DNA of 64,000 nucleotides from Phytopythium helicoides (GCA_024867545.1 JANFNE010000019.1:434001-498000), one strand, 5' to 3'; shown: positions 46,166 through 58,848, counted from the first letter of the stretch. Numbers and translations are program-made. Notes: generated by a model from the letters alone, not told the origin.

Positions 46166-47883
46166 TCAAGCCTCAACTTTCGCAGTCTGGGGCTGGCCAT
46201 CCGCAGCATTCTCGTTCTCTGCCTGATGCACTCGCAGTGGCTGTTCCCGACACAACAGCAGCAAAGCTTGGTGCGTCCGCCGCAACGAACGAGAAACGAG
46301 CAAAGAGCTTTTGAGCTTCAAAGCATCGTCGCCGCTCTCCAGCGTGCTCCGGCGACCCACATCCTGTGCAGTGAACTCCTCGGCAAAATAAGTCGTGTCA
46401 GTGGAGCTCTGCACATTGGGGATGATGGGAGGGGTGAGTTTCTTCTGGGCGAGCAAGTACCAGTCGATGTCACGGAAGAACGGGTGCTTCTTGATCGCCT
46501 GCACGCCTTTCACCTGGAACATGGTCGATTTGCCCTGATCCAAGGCGCTTGTCAACGTTACGCTCCAGCAACTGCTTCAAGATGGAGTGGGTCTCCGGGC
46601 CAAGCCACTTTGGGAGAGGCAGCTGCAAGCACCAGGAGATGTGGTTAGTTACGACTAAAATGATTTTTACAGGACTCAAGCTCAACTCACCCTCTCGTTC
46701 AGGATCTTGTGGTGGAGCTTCTTGCGGTTCTTGTGTCTGAACGGAGGATACCCCGTGACCATCTCATAGATGAGCGCACCCAATGCCCACCAGTCGACTG
46801 CCTGGTTGTACGCTTTGCCACGAATCATCTCGGGCGGCATATACTCTAAAATCGGAGCCAAACGTCAGTCCCAGGAGCTTGACTAGTAAAAGGTGGTGGA
46901 AGCACCAACCGTTGGTGCCGCACATGGTGTTTGTTGTCGAGTTTTCCTCCTACAGCAAGTGACAACGCAAGTCAGTACACACCGGGCACAAGTGACGCTT
47001 TGTCTGGTTCGCACATCGGTGATCTCTTTGGCCAGTCCAAAGTCAGTCAGTCGGATGTGTCCGTCAGCGTCGAGCAGGATGTTCTCGGGCTTGAGGTCGC
47101 GGTGAATGATGCCCTGGCTATGCAGGTGCTCAAGGGCGAGCACCATCTCGGCGGCGTAGAACTTGGCGGCGCTCTCGAGCAGCAGTCCCTCCTTGTGCAG
47201 GTGGTGGAAGAGCTCACCCCCCGCGACGAACGGCATGACGAGGTAGACGTTGGAGGTCGTCTGGAAGGCGTAGCGCAGGTTGATGAGGAACGGGTGGTTG
47301 ATCTTGGTCATAATGTCGCGCTCCGCCTGCAGGTACTTGACCGACTTGTGCTTGACAATGTACTTGTTGGAGACGATCTGCAGCACACGGGCGTGAGCTC
47401 GGAGTTCACATCGACTCTGCCGTAAAACGCACCTTCATGGCGAGGATCTCGTCCGTCAGCTGATGGCGCACTTGGATCACCTGCGCCACAGCCCGTGAGC
47501 GCCCAGCCCAGTCCGTCCCGTCGCTCACATCCCCCCTCACCTTTCCGAAGGCGCCTTGGCCGATCACGCACAGCAGGTCGAAGTCCTGCGGGCCCACAGC
47601 CCTCGGCACCTCCCCCCGCGGTCGCCTCACCCTCATCCGCGTCGCCCTCGTCCTCGTCCGCCTCCTGGATCGGCGCGTCCACCGCCGTCGCCGAGAAACT
47701 GAAGCGCTGGCCGCGGCCGCCGCGCGCGCTCGTGGGCGGCGTGGACAGCGGCAGTCGCGAGCGCGCGGGCGCCGGCGAGAGCAGCGCGGCGTCCAGCGCC
47801 AGCTGCGGCGGCACGCGCGCGCTCGCGAAGTCCTCGCTCTCGGCCTGCGACAGCGCGCGGGGCCTCGCGCCGTCCGCCTCCAT
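46166..47883 (-). CDS. AGC-family Ser/Thr protein kinase
   Basis: Six or more exons, including 47541-47883, 47433-47480 and one from 47377. A 110-residue acidic/Ser-rich N-terminus leads to the kinase domain: [15 protein letters not shown] lysine, [43 protein letters not shown], and activation loop [14 protein letters not shown], whose Thr corresponds to the PDK1 site. The AGC extension ([20 protein letters not shown]) is present, and a hydrophobic motif FARFSF appears in a shifted frame near 46300. Closest by pattern to S6K/PKA/Akt-type kinases; no PH or C2 domain. Frame changes near 47615 (a G run), 46540 and 46330 suggest consensus errors, so the true C-terminus may end slightly differently. 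Start 47883 lies 118 bases from the divergent start of the secreted repeat protein. Confidence 0.85.
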
Positions 47884-48001
47884 GGCCGTTTCTCTTGTGC
47901 GCCACCAAGGCGACTCGTCTCGGGCGAGTGACCTCGCGAGGCTTTCGAGACAGGCAACAGTCGCGATCTTTCCCAGTTGCCGTTGAGCGAGCGAGCGAGC
48001 G

Positions 48002-51000
48002 ATGTGGTGGGCGGCGCTCGGGCTGCAGCTGCTGCTGCTGGTGGCGAGCGCTGCGGCGAGCGATGGTGGACAAGGTGCGAGGCGGAGGAGCTCTTGCGGC
48101 TGGAGCGGCGCTAACGTGGGGGAACTGAGGGCAGTGGGGAGACCAGGAAGCTTTGCGGCGCCTACGCGCGGCAGGAGCGACGCGCTCACGCTCACGACCT
48201 TCTTGACGGACGCGGCGGACGTGCACTACGCCGTGGTGCTTGCTGGACACGCCCCGCTGGCCGCAGCGGACATCAAGACTGCTGCCGCGAAGCTTGGTGG
48301 GGAGGAAAGCGAGGGAGCACGTCTAGATCCAGGCAGCAGAATGACGGCTAAAGAGAAAGACAACACGAGCGAGGCTGTCCGAGCTGCGACGGTGACAGTC
48401 GAGCGGGCGCAGAAGCTGGAGATGGTGATTGACGCTCTGCAGGCGAACACGAGCTACGACGTGTTTGTCGTAGCAGAGGTGATTGAAAGCAACGGTGTTT
48501 TCGGGCAAGTCCAGTCAGTGTTAGCCTTGAAGACTCACCCAGAGCCGCCTGCCATTGAAGAAGTGCAGATTTCTGCGGCGAACGCGACTGCAGAGGCAGT
48601 TGATGTCCGCATCTCGCTGTCTGCTTCAGGAAGAGTGTTCATTGCGCTCCGGCCGAACAGCGAGCTCTCGACGCCGCTGACGCAAGAAGAGCTCTCTGCG
48701 AGCCGAAGCTTAGATATTTCCCAGCAGCCGGTCTTCACTGCGCACGATGTACTCGATCATCCTCTCACCTTCAACAAGTCGGTGATTGGGTTGACACCGT
48801 CTACGACGTACGATGTTTTCCTGGTATCGGAAGCCCCTGGAGGAGGAGAAGTCCGCAGCGAAATCAGGTACATGGAGAAGGCTGTGCGAACGCACTCGCT
48901 CCCTCCAGAGATTAGGAAAGTTCGGTCTTCGCCAAAGAATGGCAGTGCGTTCGACCTGGATGTGAGTTTTCGCCTCGAGTTTCACCCAGAAGATCTGCTT
49001 CGAATCACGGACGAGTCCTTGCCACTCTTCAACGTAAACATACGTTACGAAGCAACGGCACTGGTCAACGGGGAAAACGCTTCGAGCCAAAGAACTATCT
49101 CTGCAGTACCATCGAATCATGGGCAAGAATCGGATAGTGCAAAGACTTCTACGACCAGCTCAGACACGACAGATGCCGTAATAAGCGGCATGGTCGTGTT
49201 CGGCAATTTCACTACCCTAGAACAGCTACATGAGAAGATTGCCGAAACCCAGCAAATTACAATCGGTGGTCTCCGCAACGGAACGGAATATCAAGTAGCG
49301 TTGGTAGCAGAAACAGCAAAGAGTAATGGCCTCTACGGGCTTCGCAAGCTTTCACCTCCGGTATATACCCATCAAGTTGCTCCTGTAATTCTTCATTCTT
49401 TGGTAGAGCCAACTCTGGGAACTGTTCATGGATTGACCGTGAAGGTAAACATGTCTGGAAACGGCAATATTCACTACATCGTGACAAAGGGTCATGTTTC
49501 TGTTGCTCACAATGATTTGCTCCGAGTGACTAGCATTTCGCAGCTACTTGATATGGTGGAAGAGCGGAACCGAGCATCTGGGACTCCCCGGGTTGGATTT
49601 GTCAGGCTTGAAGACGTACCCCGAGTGATGCCGAATGGCTCTGAGCGTCATCGGACTGGTAACTATTCTCGCACGTTTCAGATCAGCGAACTTCAGGACT
49701 CGACACAATACTCTATCGTTCATCGTACCCGAAACTGTCGGGAGCTTTGGGGTCTTTGGACAACCCTACAGCAAGATTTTGGACAGCTTCACGTACGAGA
49801 ACGCCTCGAAAGTATCATTTGGTTAGCCTCAACCCAGTAGCTGGGAGTACGTCAAGCATCGAGGCGCGAGTTCGTATGTCCAAGCCAACTGATGTACTAT
49901 ATTATTGCATTGAAGCGAGGTACAATAATTCTATCGAGTCAAGTCGCAGTGAGCAATGCTCCGAGGCCAACCGTTCAACATTCGAATTTGTTTATGGTCT
50001 GCCAAATGAGTTCAGTTTCTCAGTTGGGAATCTGCTGGAGGACTCTGAGTACTCTATGAGTGTGTATTCAGAAAGCTCCCTTCGAAATGAGGTTTTCAGC
50101 AACCGAAGCTCTGTTTTATCAACACAAACATACAGCCGACCGCCTCGGATCCAGAGCGTACATTCTGTACCTGAAGATGGATCGACTGCAACAATCAAGA
50201 CCGACGTTGTGGTCGATCACCAATGTTTGCTGCACTATGTCGTGCTACCAGCATCTGACCCATTCAATCACACTGAGCGCTTTGAAGAGGATCTATCAAA
50301 TAACTCCAAGATTTTACTGGATTACTCGGATGCAATTTCAACTCATCAATCCCGTCACTCTAGAACACCAATCGTTTCGAGCGGGCGCCTACAAGTTTCA
50401 GCAGATCAAATCACTATCGAGACAATGGGACTCGCTGCAAATACAACGTACAACATCTATTTGGTCACTGAGACTAGCCGCGACGGGAATAGCAGCGGTG
50501 TGGTGAGCAATTTTTCAGTCTCAAAGGTGACGACACACGCATCAGCTCCTACAATAGTAAAAGCAACTGCTGCCCCGGTTGTGGGAACGACTGACAGCAT
50601 CATTGTAGCAGTGAATCTCTCTCATCCTGGAATCGTGCATTACTTTGTGAGCGATGCAGACTTTGCGGATCCCGCCGTCATCCGCGCGTCGTATCCTACG
50701 TCTGCAACATCACTTGGATATACACCCCACACTTTTCGGGGCGAGTTTTCTGTCCAGAGAAGCGATCTATACCTTGAAATTATCAACGGAACGAATGATA
50801 CTGGGCCGACAGACCCACCTATATTCGTGAAGAATGTGAGCGTCTCGGGACTCAAGAGTGGCGTTTTGTACCATGTGTCACTTACAACAGAGACTTTCGA
50901 TAGTCAGGGAGTTTTTGGAGAGTTCCCGCCACCAATTCTTGTAAACTCCCACCCTCCAGCCCCGCGTATCAACCGTGGCCTGTTGGAAGTGGGTCCTACT

Positions 51001-54000
51001 AAAGGATCAAGTACGTCCATTGACATTGCACTGCGTCTTGAGCGCTTTGGTGATATTCATTATGCTCTTTTCTTTCGTGGAATACACACTGATCGGAGTG
51101 ATGCCATCTTTGCTGCGGAACGAGCTGAAGCAGAAGCAAACCGTCAGCGACGACGAGCTGAAATGAAAGCCGAAATGATTGCTGCAGGAACATTTAATGC
51201 ATCTAACTTCACCGATGACGCTCCAAGCCTGTGGCCACCACTAACCAGCGACTTCGATCTTTCGCTCTTGAATCCGCTGCTTCTGAAAGCAGCGCGATTT
51301 GAAGAGTTAGGTGTCGGTGTTTGGGACAATGGGACTATCTCAGTATCCAGAGAAGATGTGCTTAAAGGCAAGATGACACACAAGACAATCGAAAAGCTAC
51401 CGCCAAACGCAGTATTTGATGTTTGTCTCGTGAGTGAAACCGAGGGTGGTAGCGATGTATTTGGCTGGAACAGCAGCGAAACTGATTGCCATCGTGTTAC
51501 CACATACGCGGATTATACTAATCAGTCTTGCCTTTTTGACGAAGTGCAAGTGATCCCCTCTCCTGGAAGAACTGATAGTATTGAGGTGCAACTGGTTATC
51601 TCTAAGCTTTTGAAAGCCCCACAAAAGACTCCATCAGTGAGTGGTCAGTCACACTGGATAGCTTTTCAGATTCGACCGGCCGAATTCCCCGGTTTATTCT
51701 CCTTGACGGAAAAGATGGACGTCGTGAATTCAACTACAATTCGTTTTCTTCGTCGCGTGATGTTCACGGAATCAGTTCGGCTTTTCAGGCTGCCATTCCT
51801 GGACAAAGTGGTGTGATTGCAACAGGGATCATTGACAAAATCGCTGGTGAAAACGAAACGTTCTTGACAGTCGAGCGCAAAATTGAAGGGCTTAAGTCAA
51901 ACACTCCCCTACTTGCTCTTCTTCGCCTATGAGACTGCGCACAGTGGAGGTGTTTTCACGAAAATTAACCCGCACAAGCATCGACCAAACGATTCTCGGT
52001 CAGAAAACAACGGTATTGAAGTCGAAACGTACGAAGACCCACCTGTTTTAAGTCGCCTCGAAGTGTCTCCGACACATGGGAACGCAACATCACTCACTGT
52101 AAAATTTGACATTTCTTGTGAATCTTGTGACCGCGCGATTGTGCATATCTTGGTGTATCCTGAAACTTGTACCGCTCCATCTACTAGCATTGTTTTGCCG
52201 ACATTCCCTTCCAAGGAGTCCGCTCAAAAGGATACCGGAGTTAGAGATGAAGGGATTTGCCGCGAGCCACTAGCCAAGAAAAGAGTCAAGATTGCTATGC
52301 CAGAGCACCAGCACCAGCGTAAGGACATTGACGAGGAGATCGGCGGAGGCATGGTGCCCAACACAACCTATGTGATCTATTTGGCTACAGAAACTGTCAA
52401 TAGCAGTGGTGTGATCAGTGATCACTTCGAGGCAAGGCGTGCCAGAACGCACGTGCTCCCACCTAAATTCCGCTCACTCAAGTTGCTCCCTCGAAAGGCG
52501 TCGACGAGTGAATTGCTGCTGCAGTTTGAGCTGGATGGGCCTGGCGAAGTGCATTACATGCTTGGTAAATCGGACAATCCGGAATTCAATGCCACGTCCG
52601 CGCTCAACGTTACTAGCAAAGGAGGTGGAAGGAATGATAGGCGTGGCAGGGGTAACCACCACCATCATCATGACGAACCGAACTTCCACAACTACGCTCG
52701 AGACGTGGTTCGGATGCGGAGAAGTTTCAAGGTCGATCGAGATGGAGTGGACTCGTTACATACCGAAGTACTTGATTTCTTGCAACCAGGAACAGCTTAT
52801 GACGCGTACGTGGTGGTTGAGGCTGAGGCGAAAATGGTGTCTACAGCCTGATGGAGCACTTTCGAGATGTGTCGACGTTTAAGAATGCACCTATTTTGCT
52901 GGCGCATGCAGCAAACCCTACTCCAGCAACTACAAACTCTTTGACAGTTGGATTCAGGATCGATGGTCCGGGAACTATCCACTTCTCTGTTGTTTCAGTT
53001 GCGTTTTGGGATCCCACTCGCCGTGTCGCGCCGAAGAGTGACAAGTACGGCAATCGACTTGCCATGGTGGAGCAGCTCGTGGCACGCGACCACATGGTGA
53101 TTGATGAAAGCAGTATGGCGGTATCTATGCCTGGTTCCCGCGACAGCGGGTGGCACGAGAAATCACTTCCAGTCCCTCACGCCTGCTGCGAACTACACTG
53201 TGTACGTCGTCACGGAGACAACTGACAGCGATGGTGTTTACGGAATTGTGGCCACGCACCGGAATGTGCGATCATACGCACTGCCCCCGCGTGTCTTGCA
53301 TGTATTTGCAGTGCCAACCGATGCGCGCGTGGATTCGCTCACAGTTTCTGTTCGGCTGTCAGATCCTGGCCACGTTCACTATGTAGCAATACCACAGGGG
53401 GGCGTTTTCGCTCCCGACGAGGATTACCCACATAGCGGAGTTGTGGATGCAAACGAGTCGTCATGTGCTGAGGCCACTCCCTTTGACTGCGCCTTTGGTG
53501 CGACTTTCGAAGTTGAAGAGCTCACAGAGGGAACAACGTATGCGATTTATGTGCGAGCAGAGACTCTGGGTAGCTACGGTGTATTTGGGGAGTGGCAGGC
53601 TACTGCTGCAACTGCTCGCACACATGGCTTGCCACCAGCTATTCTCCACGAGCTAGATTGCGCTGTCAATCCTCCTTGCGAGGTGTTGGGCAGATATACG
53701 GTGCGTGGAGCTATATTGATGCGATGTCGGATGTACTGGACTTCGTCCACTAACGAAGCAAATTGACGTAACTCAGTGCGCACGAGCGCCAAACGTATGC
53801 GGGGACTGCCTCGATGGCTTTACAGCATCACCAGGTAACGTCATCAACGCACCATGCGTCCAGATGATCAACGAGGCGAAAGGTAGTGTTGTGTGTACCA
53901 TGCAAAGTAGTCTCTCAGGTCAAAAACCAACTACTTTGTTTCTGCAGCAGATAGCAACCCACCGCCCCGCACGTCGAGAATCAAGATCAACAGCGTCGTT

Positions 54001-54309
54001 TTCAATCCTTTGCTTGAGATCGAAAGAGAGTTTTCGTCCAGCAGCGGGGAAGATGCTATGCCAATCAGCGAACCTATTCCTGATCCAATTGAGCCTACTC
54101 CTACTTCGAGCGGGTGCCCCATGAACGCAGAGTCTTTACCTTCGGGCGGGTGTCAGTGTCTCCCGGGCTTTATTGTTGGAGTCAGTGGTACGACGTGTGT
54201 TCTCCCGGAGCTGCCTCCTGCGTCAGTTGCAATGCAGTCGGACATTGCGGTTGAATCCCAACCATACCGCACAAGCGCCAACAGCCGAGCTGATAGCACG
54301 ACTGCTTGA
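48002..54309 (+). CDS. Very large secreted protein with about a dozen FN3-like beta-sandwich repeats and Cys-rich end
   Basis: About 2,050 residues. Signal peptide MWWAALGLQLLLLVASAAAS. Roughly twelve units of 130-170 residues follow, each starting PP-x-I and carrying S-L-x-V-x-[VF]-x-[LI]-x-x-x-G-x-[VI]-HY (for example GTIHFSV, GHVHYVA, GIVHYFV), and closing with NTTYD-[VI]-Y-LVTET-x-x-S-x-GVFG. That closing strand pair resembles fibronectin III or related Ig-like sandwiches. Many Asn-x-Ser/Thr sites suggest N-glycosylation. Near the end, intron-split Cys-rich segments (PNVCGDCLDGFTASPG; CPMNAESLPSGGCQC) look EGF-like. No membrane anchor was seen after them. An extracellular matrix or adhesion role is inferred. 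Frame breaks near 49715-49850, 51750, 51880, 52840 and 53130 interrupt the frame; repeats continue across each. Oddity: a HHHHH run at about 52660. Confidence 0.75.
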
Positions 54310-55142
54310 AGTCAGAGCGTAAACCACATTAAATGAAATCTGCTTGAACACTCTGATTCATGAATGGGCGAAGTGCATGTGCGCTTGCGTCATGTTCCCA
54401 CTTTCCTACGAGCCTCCATTAGACGTGGACGTTGTCTTACAGCAAGGGTCGTGCACAAGTTGAAATGGAGTGTTCAAAATAACACCTAAATAGAGCACCC
54501 TATCAGTTCTCGCCGTGCCACCGTTGCAGTGCAAAACGAGGCTGAAAAAGCTTTCTGCAACAACTGCATGGCGGGTGAACATTCATGACCAAGTCTAGAA
54601 ACTCCTTGTCACAACGCGCGCAGATACGTGAACGTTAGCAATGCTCTGTAGGCTCGTTGCTGGAGGATGCTGTTGGCTAATTCTCCCCCTTTTCGGTGGT
54701 GAGGCAATCTCCTTGAATCAATGCGTTATAGGACGGTGAAGACCGGGCAAATTACGTGCTTGAGCGGATGGCCCAGTTGCAATTGGAAGAAATCTTGCCG
54801 GAAAGTTACCTTACCGTAGTAATGACGAGCTACTGTACGTTGCACGCATCCAAGTGTTCAATTGGAACGTTATCGTGCTCGTTGCATTCTGGGTTACAGG
54901 CAGCACTCGCTCAGAATCTGATCAACCGAAGTGTGACTGTCTCGTTCATGTTTATACTTCGAAGTAAATCGCTACGTTAGCTATCTGATGTCAAGCGAAT
55001 CAGGTTCACAAAAAGCAGCCCCATATTGTTGTGGATTCCCAAGACAGAGCCTGAAGCATGAAAATCATGAGAGTAAACGGCGCAAGATATATCAAGCACG
55101 AGCCAGTCTCCTTCAGAGCGTCTATATAGCCTTGGCTCAAGC
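54310..55142. other. Convergent intergenic region, no gene seen
   Basis: Lies between the stops of the secreted repeat protein and EMC2. Relatively AT-rich, with only short frames. No repeats or RNA gene recognised. Confidence 0.4.
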
Positions 55143-56554
55143 TCAAAGCGTCGTCAAAGCGCTCTGGGCTACAGAACGAAAATCATCTCCACCATCAGTA
55201 CGTATCACTTCAAGATTTGCCCAGAAGAAAGGTTTGCAAAGGTTCGTACCAATCGAGGCGAGATCAGGGGACGCCTCGCTAGCGTAATACTGCTGCAGGG
55301 AGTCGAGGGCGAACTTCTGGAGGCGCTCGTTGATGCCGTTGTCATCCTGATCCGCGCGGTAGTTGCGGTGCGCAGCGATCGACTTGGTGCACACGACAAG
55401 CCCGAGGTATGCGCGCAGGTTACGGCTTTTGTTAAGCTCGATCGAGTGCGAGTAGTGCTTGCGCGCCGTCCGCAAGTTGTCCAGACCACCAAGCGTCGAG
55501 TAGATCTGGAAATATAGATACCAATATTTCAGTCGCTGCGATCTTGGTCGTCAAAAATCAATCGGATTCGAGAACTCACATCCGCAAGACGGCTGTGGTA
55601 GATGGCATCCATAGGGTTCAGCAGCACGAGCTCCTCGTAGCAAAACGATGCGTAGCGGTAGGCACCGAGCGCGAGGTACGTCTCACCCAGCTCAGTCCAC
55701 TAGAGGTGCGCAAGCACATGTCACTTGTCAGATCCTCGCCACAATTACGAGGCTCAGGTTGTCACGGTGCTCACCGCAGATAGATCAGTGCCAAAGCTGC
55801 GCAGGAACTCGTTGAGTGCGGCGATCACGTCCTGAGTGCGCTTCTGCGCCTTGAGCACAGCAATTTTGCGCTTCGCGACAAGTGCGCTTCGCCGGATTGG
55901 CCTCCAACAGCTCGTTATAGAGCGCCTCCGCCTTGGCATATTCACCGCGTTGCTCCTGTCCATTGCAGTTCCAATGAGCTCGCAAATCTCTCCCCTCCAA
56001 CCTGCTTCTAGATCGCACCAGCTGCATGCCCTCCAAACGAGCGACGCGCGAGCTGCCGGGGAACTTGCCCTGCAGTGCCTGAACATTCGAAGCCACACAG
56101 GGGGTTAGAGCGATTGGCAAGTGGCACAGCAGCTGAGCACGCCCACGCACCTTGAGGCATTGCTGCATCGTTCCAGCCGCACCAACAGTCGAAAAGATGA
56201 ACGTCATCAGCAAGCTCCACCCCCGTCTCCTATATGGTCCAGCAGCACGTCCACACCTCGGCGAGCGCGTCGTCGTGCAGGTCCAGCGCAGCCACGAACA
56301 CCTGCTCGTACACGTTCCACACTGCACATGCCGTGAGCGCTCCCCCTCCCCCTCCTCCCGCCAAAAAGCGTCAACGCACGCTCGTTGCCGAGCCCCCAGG
56401 CGTGCTTGTCGATGAGCGTGCGGCCGAAGTCGGCCACCACGCGCGGCTCGCGCAGCTTCTCGCGGCGCACGAGCTGCAGCAGCTCGACGCAGTGCGCGCG
56501 CGAGTGGCTCTGCGCGGCCAGCGCGCGCTTCTCCTCGAACTCCTTGAGCCCCAT
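55143..56554 (-). CDS. EMC2: ER membrane protein complex subunit 2 (EMC2, TPR protein)
   Basis: Cytosolic TPR scaffold of the EMC insertase. Exon 1 (56380-56554) starts MGLKEFEEKRALAA and contains VVADFGRTLIDKHAWGLGNE. Exon 2 (56257-56321) gives VYEQVFVAALDLHDDALAE. A 12-base exon (56151-56162, QCLK) then joins ALQGKFPGSSRVARLEGMQ, exactly as in the family's LCLQELRRQFPGS. Later exons give EYAKAEALYNELLEANP, VIAALNEFLRSFGTD, WTELGETYLALGAYRYASFCYEEL and IYSTLGGLDNLRTARKHYSHSIELNKSRNLRA. The C-terminus ends after SALTTL. One frame change near 55895, between TPR helices, probably a consensus error. With EMC1 at 18.6-21.9 kb, two subunits of one complex lie in this window. Confidence 0.88.
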
Positions 56555-56806
56555 GGTGCTTGTGGCGGATTGCCTGTCGAGGGGGGTCGCTCCACGTTCC
56601 CTCGCTTGTTGAAAAGCATGGGCCTACTATAGAGCATGTTAATGTCCAAAAGATGTCGACATGAATATCAAGTAAAGAGACCTTTCTAGTGTCATTCGTA
56701 GCTCTTCACAAGGGGCGACCTCGGATATAGAATTTTCCAAAAACATGGAGAGCGGAATGCTAGCACTCGCCTTCGGCTCGCGGGTATGGCCGTGGTAAAC
56801 CCGGCA

Positions 56807-56932
56807 TCCTACGATAAAAGACGATGACTGGGAATGGAACCCAGTGAAAATGCAACAATGCCTGAGTATACAGTGCTATCTGCGGGCAACGCTGAGCGCA
56901 CCTGCAGACACTTTGTGGCCCCTGATGTGTTA
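56807..56932 (-). ncRNA. Candidate Fanzor guide-RNA scaffold / right end, copy C
   Basis: Virtually identical to the segment behind copy A, with the same ACTGGG/CCCAGT hairpin at 56827-56845. Flanking DNA after the shared TTATCGTAGGA differs completely from that of copy A, as expected if the flank supplies the guide. Function inferred by analogy with TnpB and studied Fanzor loci. Confidence 0.5.
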
Positions 56933-58790
56933 AGTTGGCGCTCGACAGAAAACGGTAGGTCTTGGCTGACCACGGAGCATGTTGAGGAGAAGCATGAGCA
57001 TGTTCTTCGAGGCGTTGACGTCGCGGTTCACAGTAGTACCAAAACAGCCATTGGATCGACAATGGAGCACACTATAAACCTTGCACGTCCGCCATTCCTT
57101 GTCCGTGCTGTTCTTGACCTTGCAGAGTCGGAGACTGTACTGGTATTCTAGCTGCCGGTGGCAACGTGAGTGAAGCTTGCTGGTGCGAAACTCATCAATT
57201 GGTTGTACACGACAGTAGTTTCTCAACGTGTGCTCCAGTCTTTTGACCGCCCCCGCGGGGCACTTCTTGATGAGTCCAGAGTAATCGGTATTGCTCCAAT
57301 CTCCAAATCCAACCACCGTTCGCCTGCCTGCTTGCTGGGTCAGTCTCCGACATAGTTATGTAGCTTTTTCTGCGCAAAGATGTACCGACCAAAACGCAGG
57401 TTGCGGAATCCCTTCGCCCGTGAAAATCCTAGCAGGTTTTCCATACGTGGAATAACGTATCGTGTGTACGTTTCCAGCAGCTCGAGCGACGCGGTCTTCT
57501 TCGACGGCATCTGACGCTCGGCCGCCAAAATGTCGGGACGCCGCTCCTTCCAGCAAGCTATCTTCTGGTTGCTCTTGTGGTAGCGAGCATCCTCGTAGAA
57601 CTCACGAGTAGAGCAGTGGATAGTCTCGCCATCCTGGTTGGTTGCTACAAACAGATCTCGTCTGCCAGGATCTAGGCCCCACATGACATCGTAGTCTTCT
57701 TCCCGAAGTGGGCGGTCTGTTGCCGGATGGGTTTTCCGCATGACAATACTGACAGCCTTTCCGTCCGTCACGATCTCTCCTGCGAACTTCTTGTTGGCTG
57801 TTTCAAACTTCTCGATATTGAAGAGACTGTGCCACCAATCGTCTGCGACAGCATTCCAATCGTCACCTAGAGGAGGCACGCGAACACCAGCACGTAGAAG
57901 TAGGCTGCGGAGCGCCGTCTTGCACATCTTGAAGTGCGAGCACTTGAACCCATTCTTTGTCGGCAGGAGACTGAACGTGCGGACCTCTGGGATGTCCTGT
58001 CGATGCTGAAACCGGCGATTCCTCTCTTCAATGTCGGTTAGAATCATGTAGGTGAGAGGAAGCAATCTGTTAGCCTCGTCGGACAAGTATCCGCTCTCGT
58101 TGCGCGGGATCTGCTCTCGCCAAGCCTGCACCTCGGTATCGTTGCCGTTGTAGACAGGGTCCAGGATGCTCTTGATCATGACGTAGGCTTCAGCACCATT
58201 CAAGTCATAGACCCGCTTGATGTGACGGTGAAAGCGACGGTAGAAGTTGCCTACGATCGCGTTCTTGGTGTTAGTGGCCATCATTTGGGCTGCGTTCTGC
58301 TGCCACCCAGCGGTAATCTGCCGGTTGCTTGCACGTCGAGCGTCCTCACCTCGCCAAGTGTTGTACAGCGTGACTGATTGCTGGAATGCAGGAGACCCGA
58401 GTGTGGAGTTGGTGTTGCAAGCACACGATAGGCATCTGTAGAAGAAGACCTGGTTGAGTGGCTCCACTGCATCGCCCAGCTGACACATCCGCACGGCGTG
58501 GATGTTGGCGAGGACGTAAGCCTCCAGCACGGCCTGGTCCATATCCGCCAGCACGGACTCCCACGGCAAAGTCATGGCCTCATCGCTCTTGCAAAACGCC
58601 TTGAGCGACGTCTTGACGCACACAAGCGAGGACTTGGCGTTAGCTGCGTCACGAGCTTCGACTTCGGCTCGTCGCTTCTTTGACTGACTCTTGCGTGGTT
58701 CTGCACTGCGCTTCTTCCTTTTAGACCTAGCACCAGCTACACGTGTTGTCTTGGACCGACCTCGTCGACTTGTGGAAGCAGTTCATGCCT
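56930..58790 (-). pseudogene. Fanzor nuclease, copy C, one-base frameshift only
   Basis: Same protein as copy A, with all three RuvC residues: Asp codon 57670-57672, Glu 57191-57193, Asp 57020-57022. It lacks the nonsense codons of A and B. One base is missing near 57355 (CATAAC against CATGAAC in A and B), 35 residues before the RuvC-II region, which moves the C-terminal RuvC half out of frame. A 15-base in-frame deletion between GGT repeats shortens the N-terminal link (AGPTSGGARS to AGARS). The upstream ATG at 58848 and the conserved N-terminus are in different frames. Because one-base indels hit essential genes all over this sequence, this copy may be intact in the real genome. Confidence 0.8.
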
Positions 58791-58848
58791 GTTTACGTGT
58801 ATGCAGGCAGAGCTGCAAAGGCCGCTTTACTAGCTTGCCGTGGCTCAT

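Larger units (their letters stand above)
56807..58848 (-). mobile_element. Fanzor element, copy C (full length)
   Basis: Right end at 56807 by comparison with copy A. Close identity to A starts at about 58757 (GGTCCAAGACAAC on the minus strand) and weaker similarity runs to about 58848, where an ATG opens MSHGKLVKRPLQLCLHTRK. No terminal inverted repeats or target-site duplication recognised. It stands between the 5' side of EMC2 and the 3' end of the NT5DC gene. Confidence 0.8.

Noticed and set aside
45735..46648. Plus-strand frames of 141 and 272 codons after CPSII
   Set aside because: Produced by GTC-rich low complexity and by antisense of the AGC kinase C-terminus.
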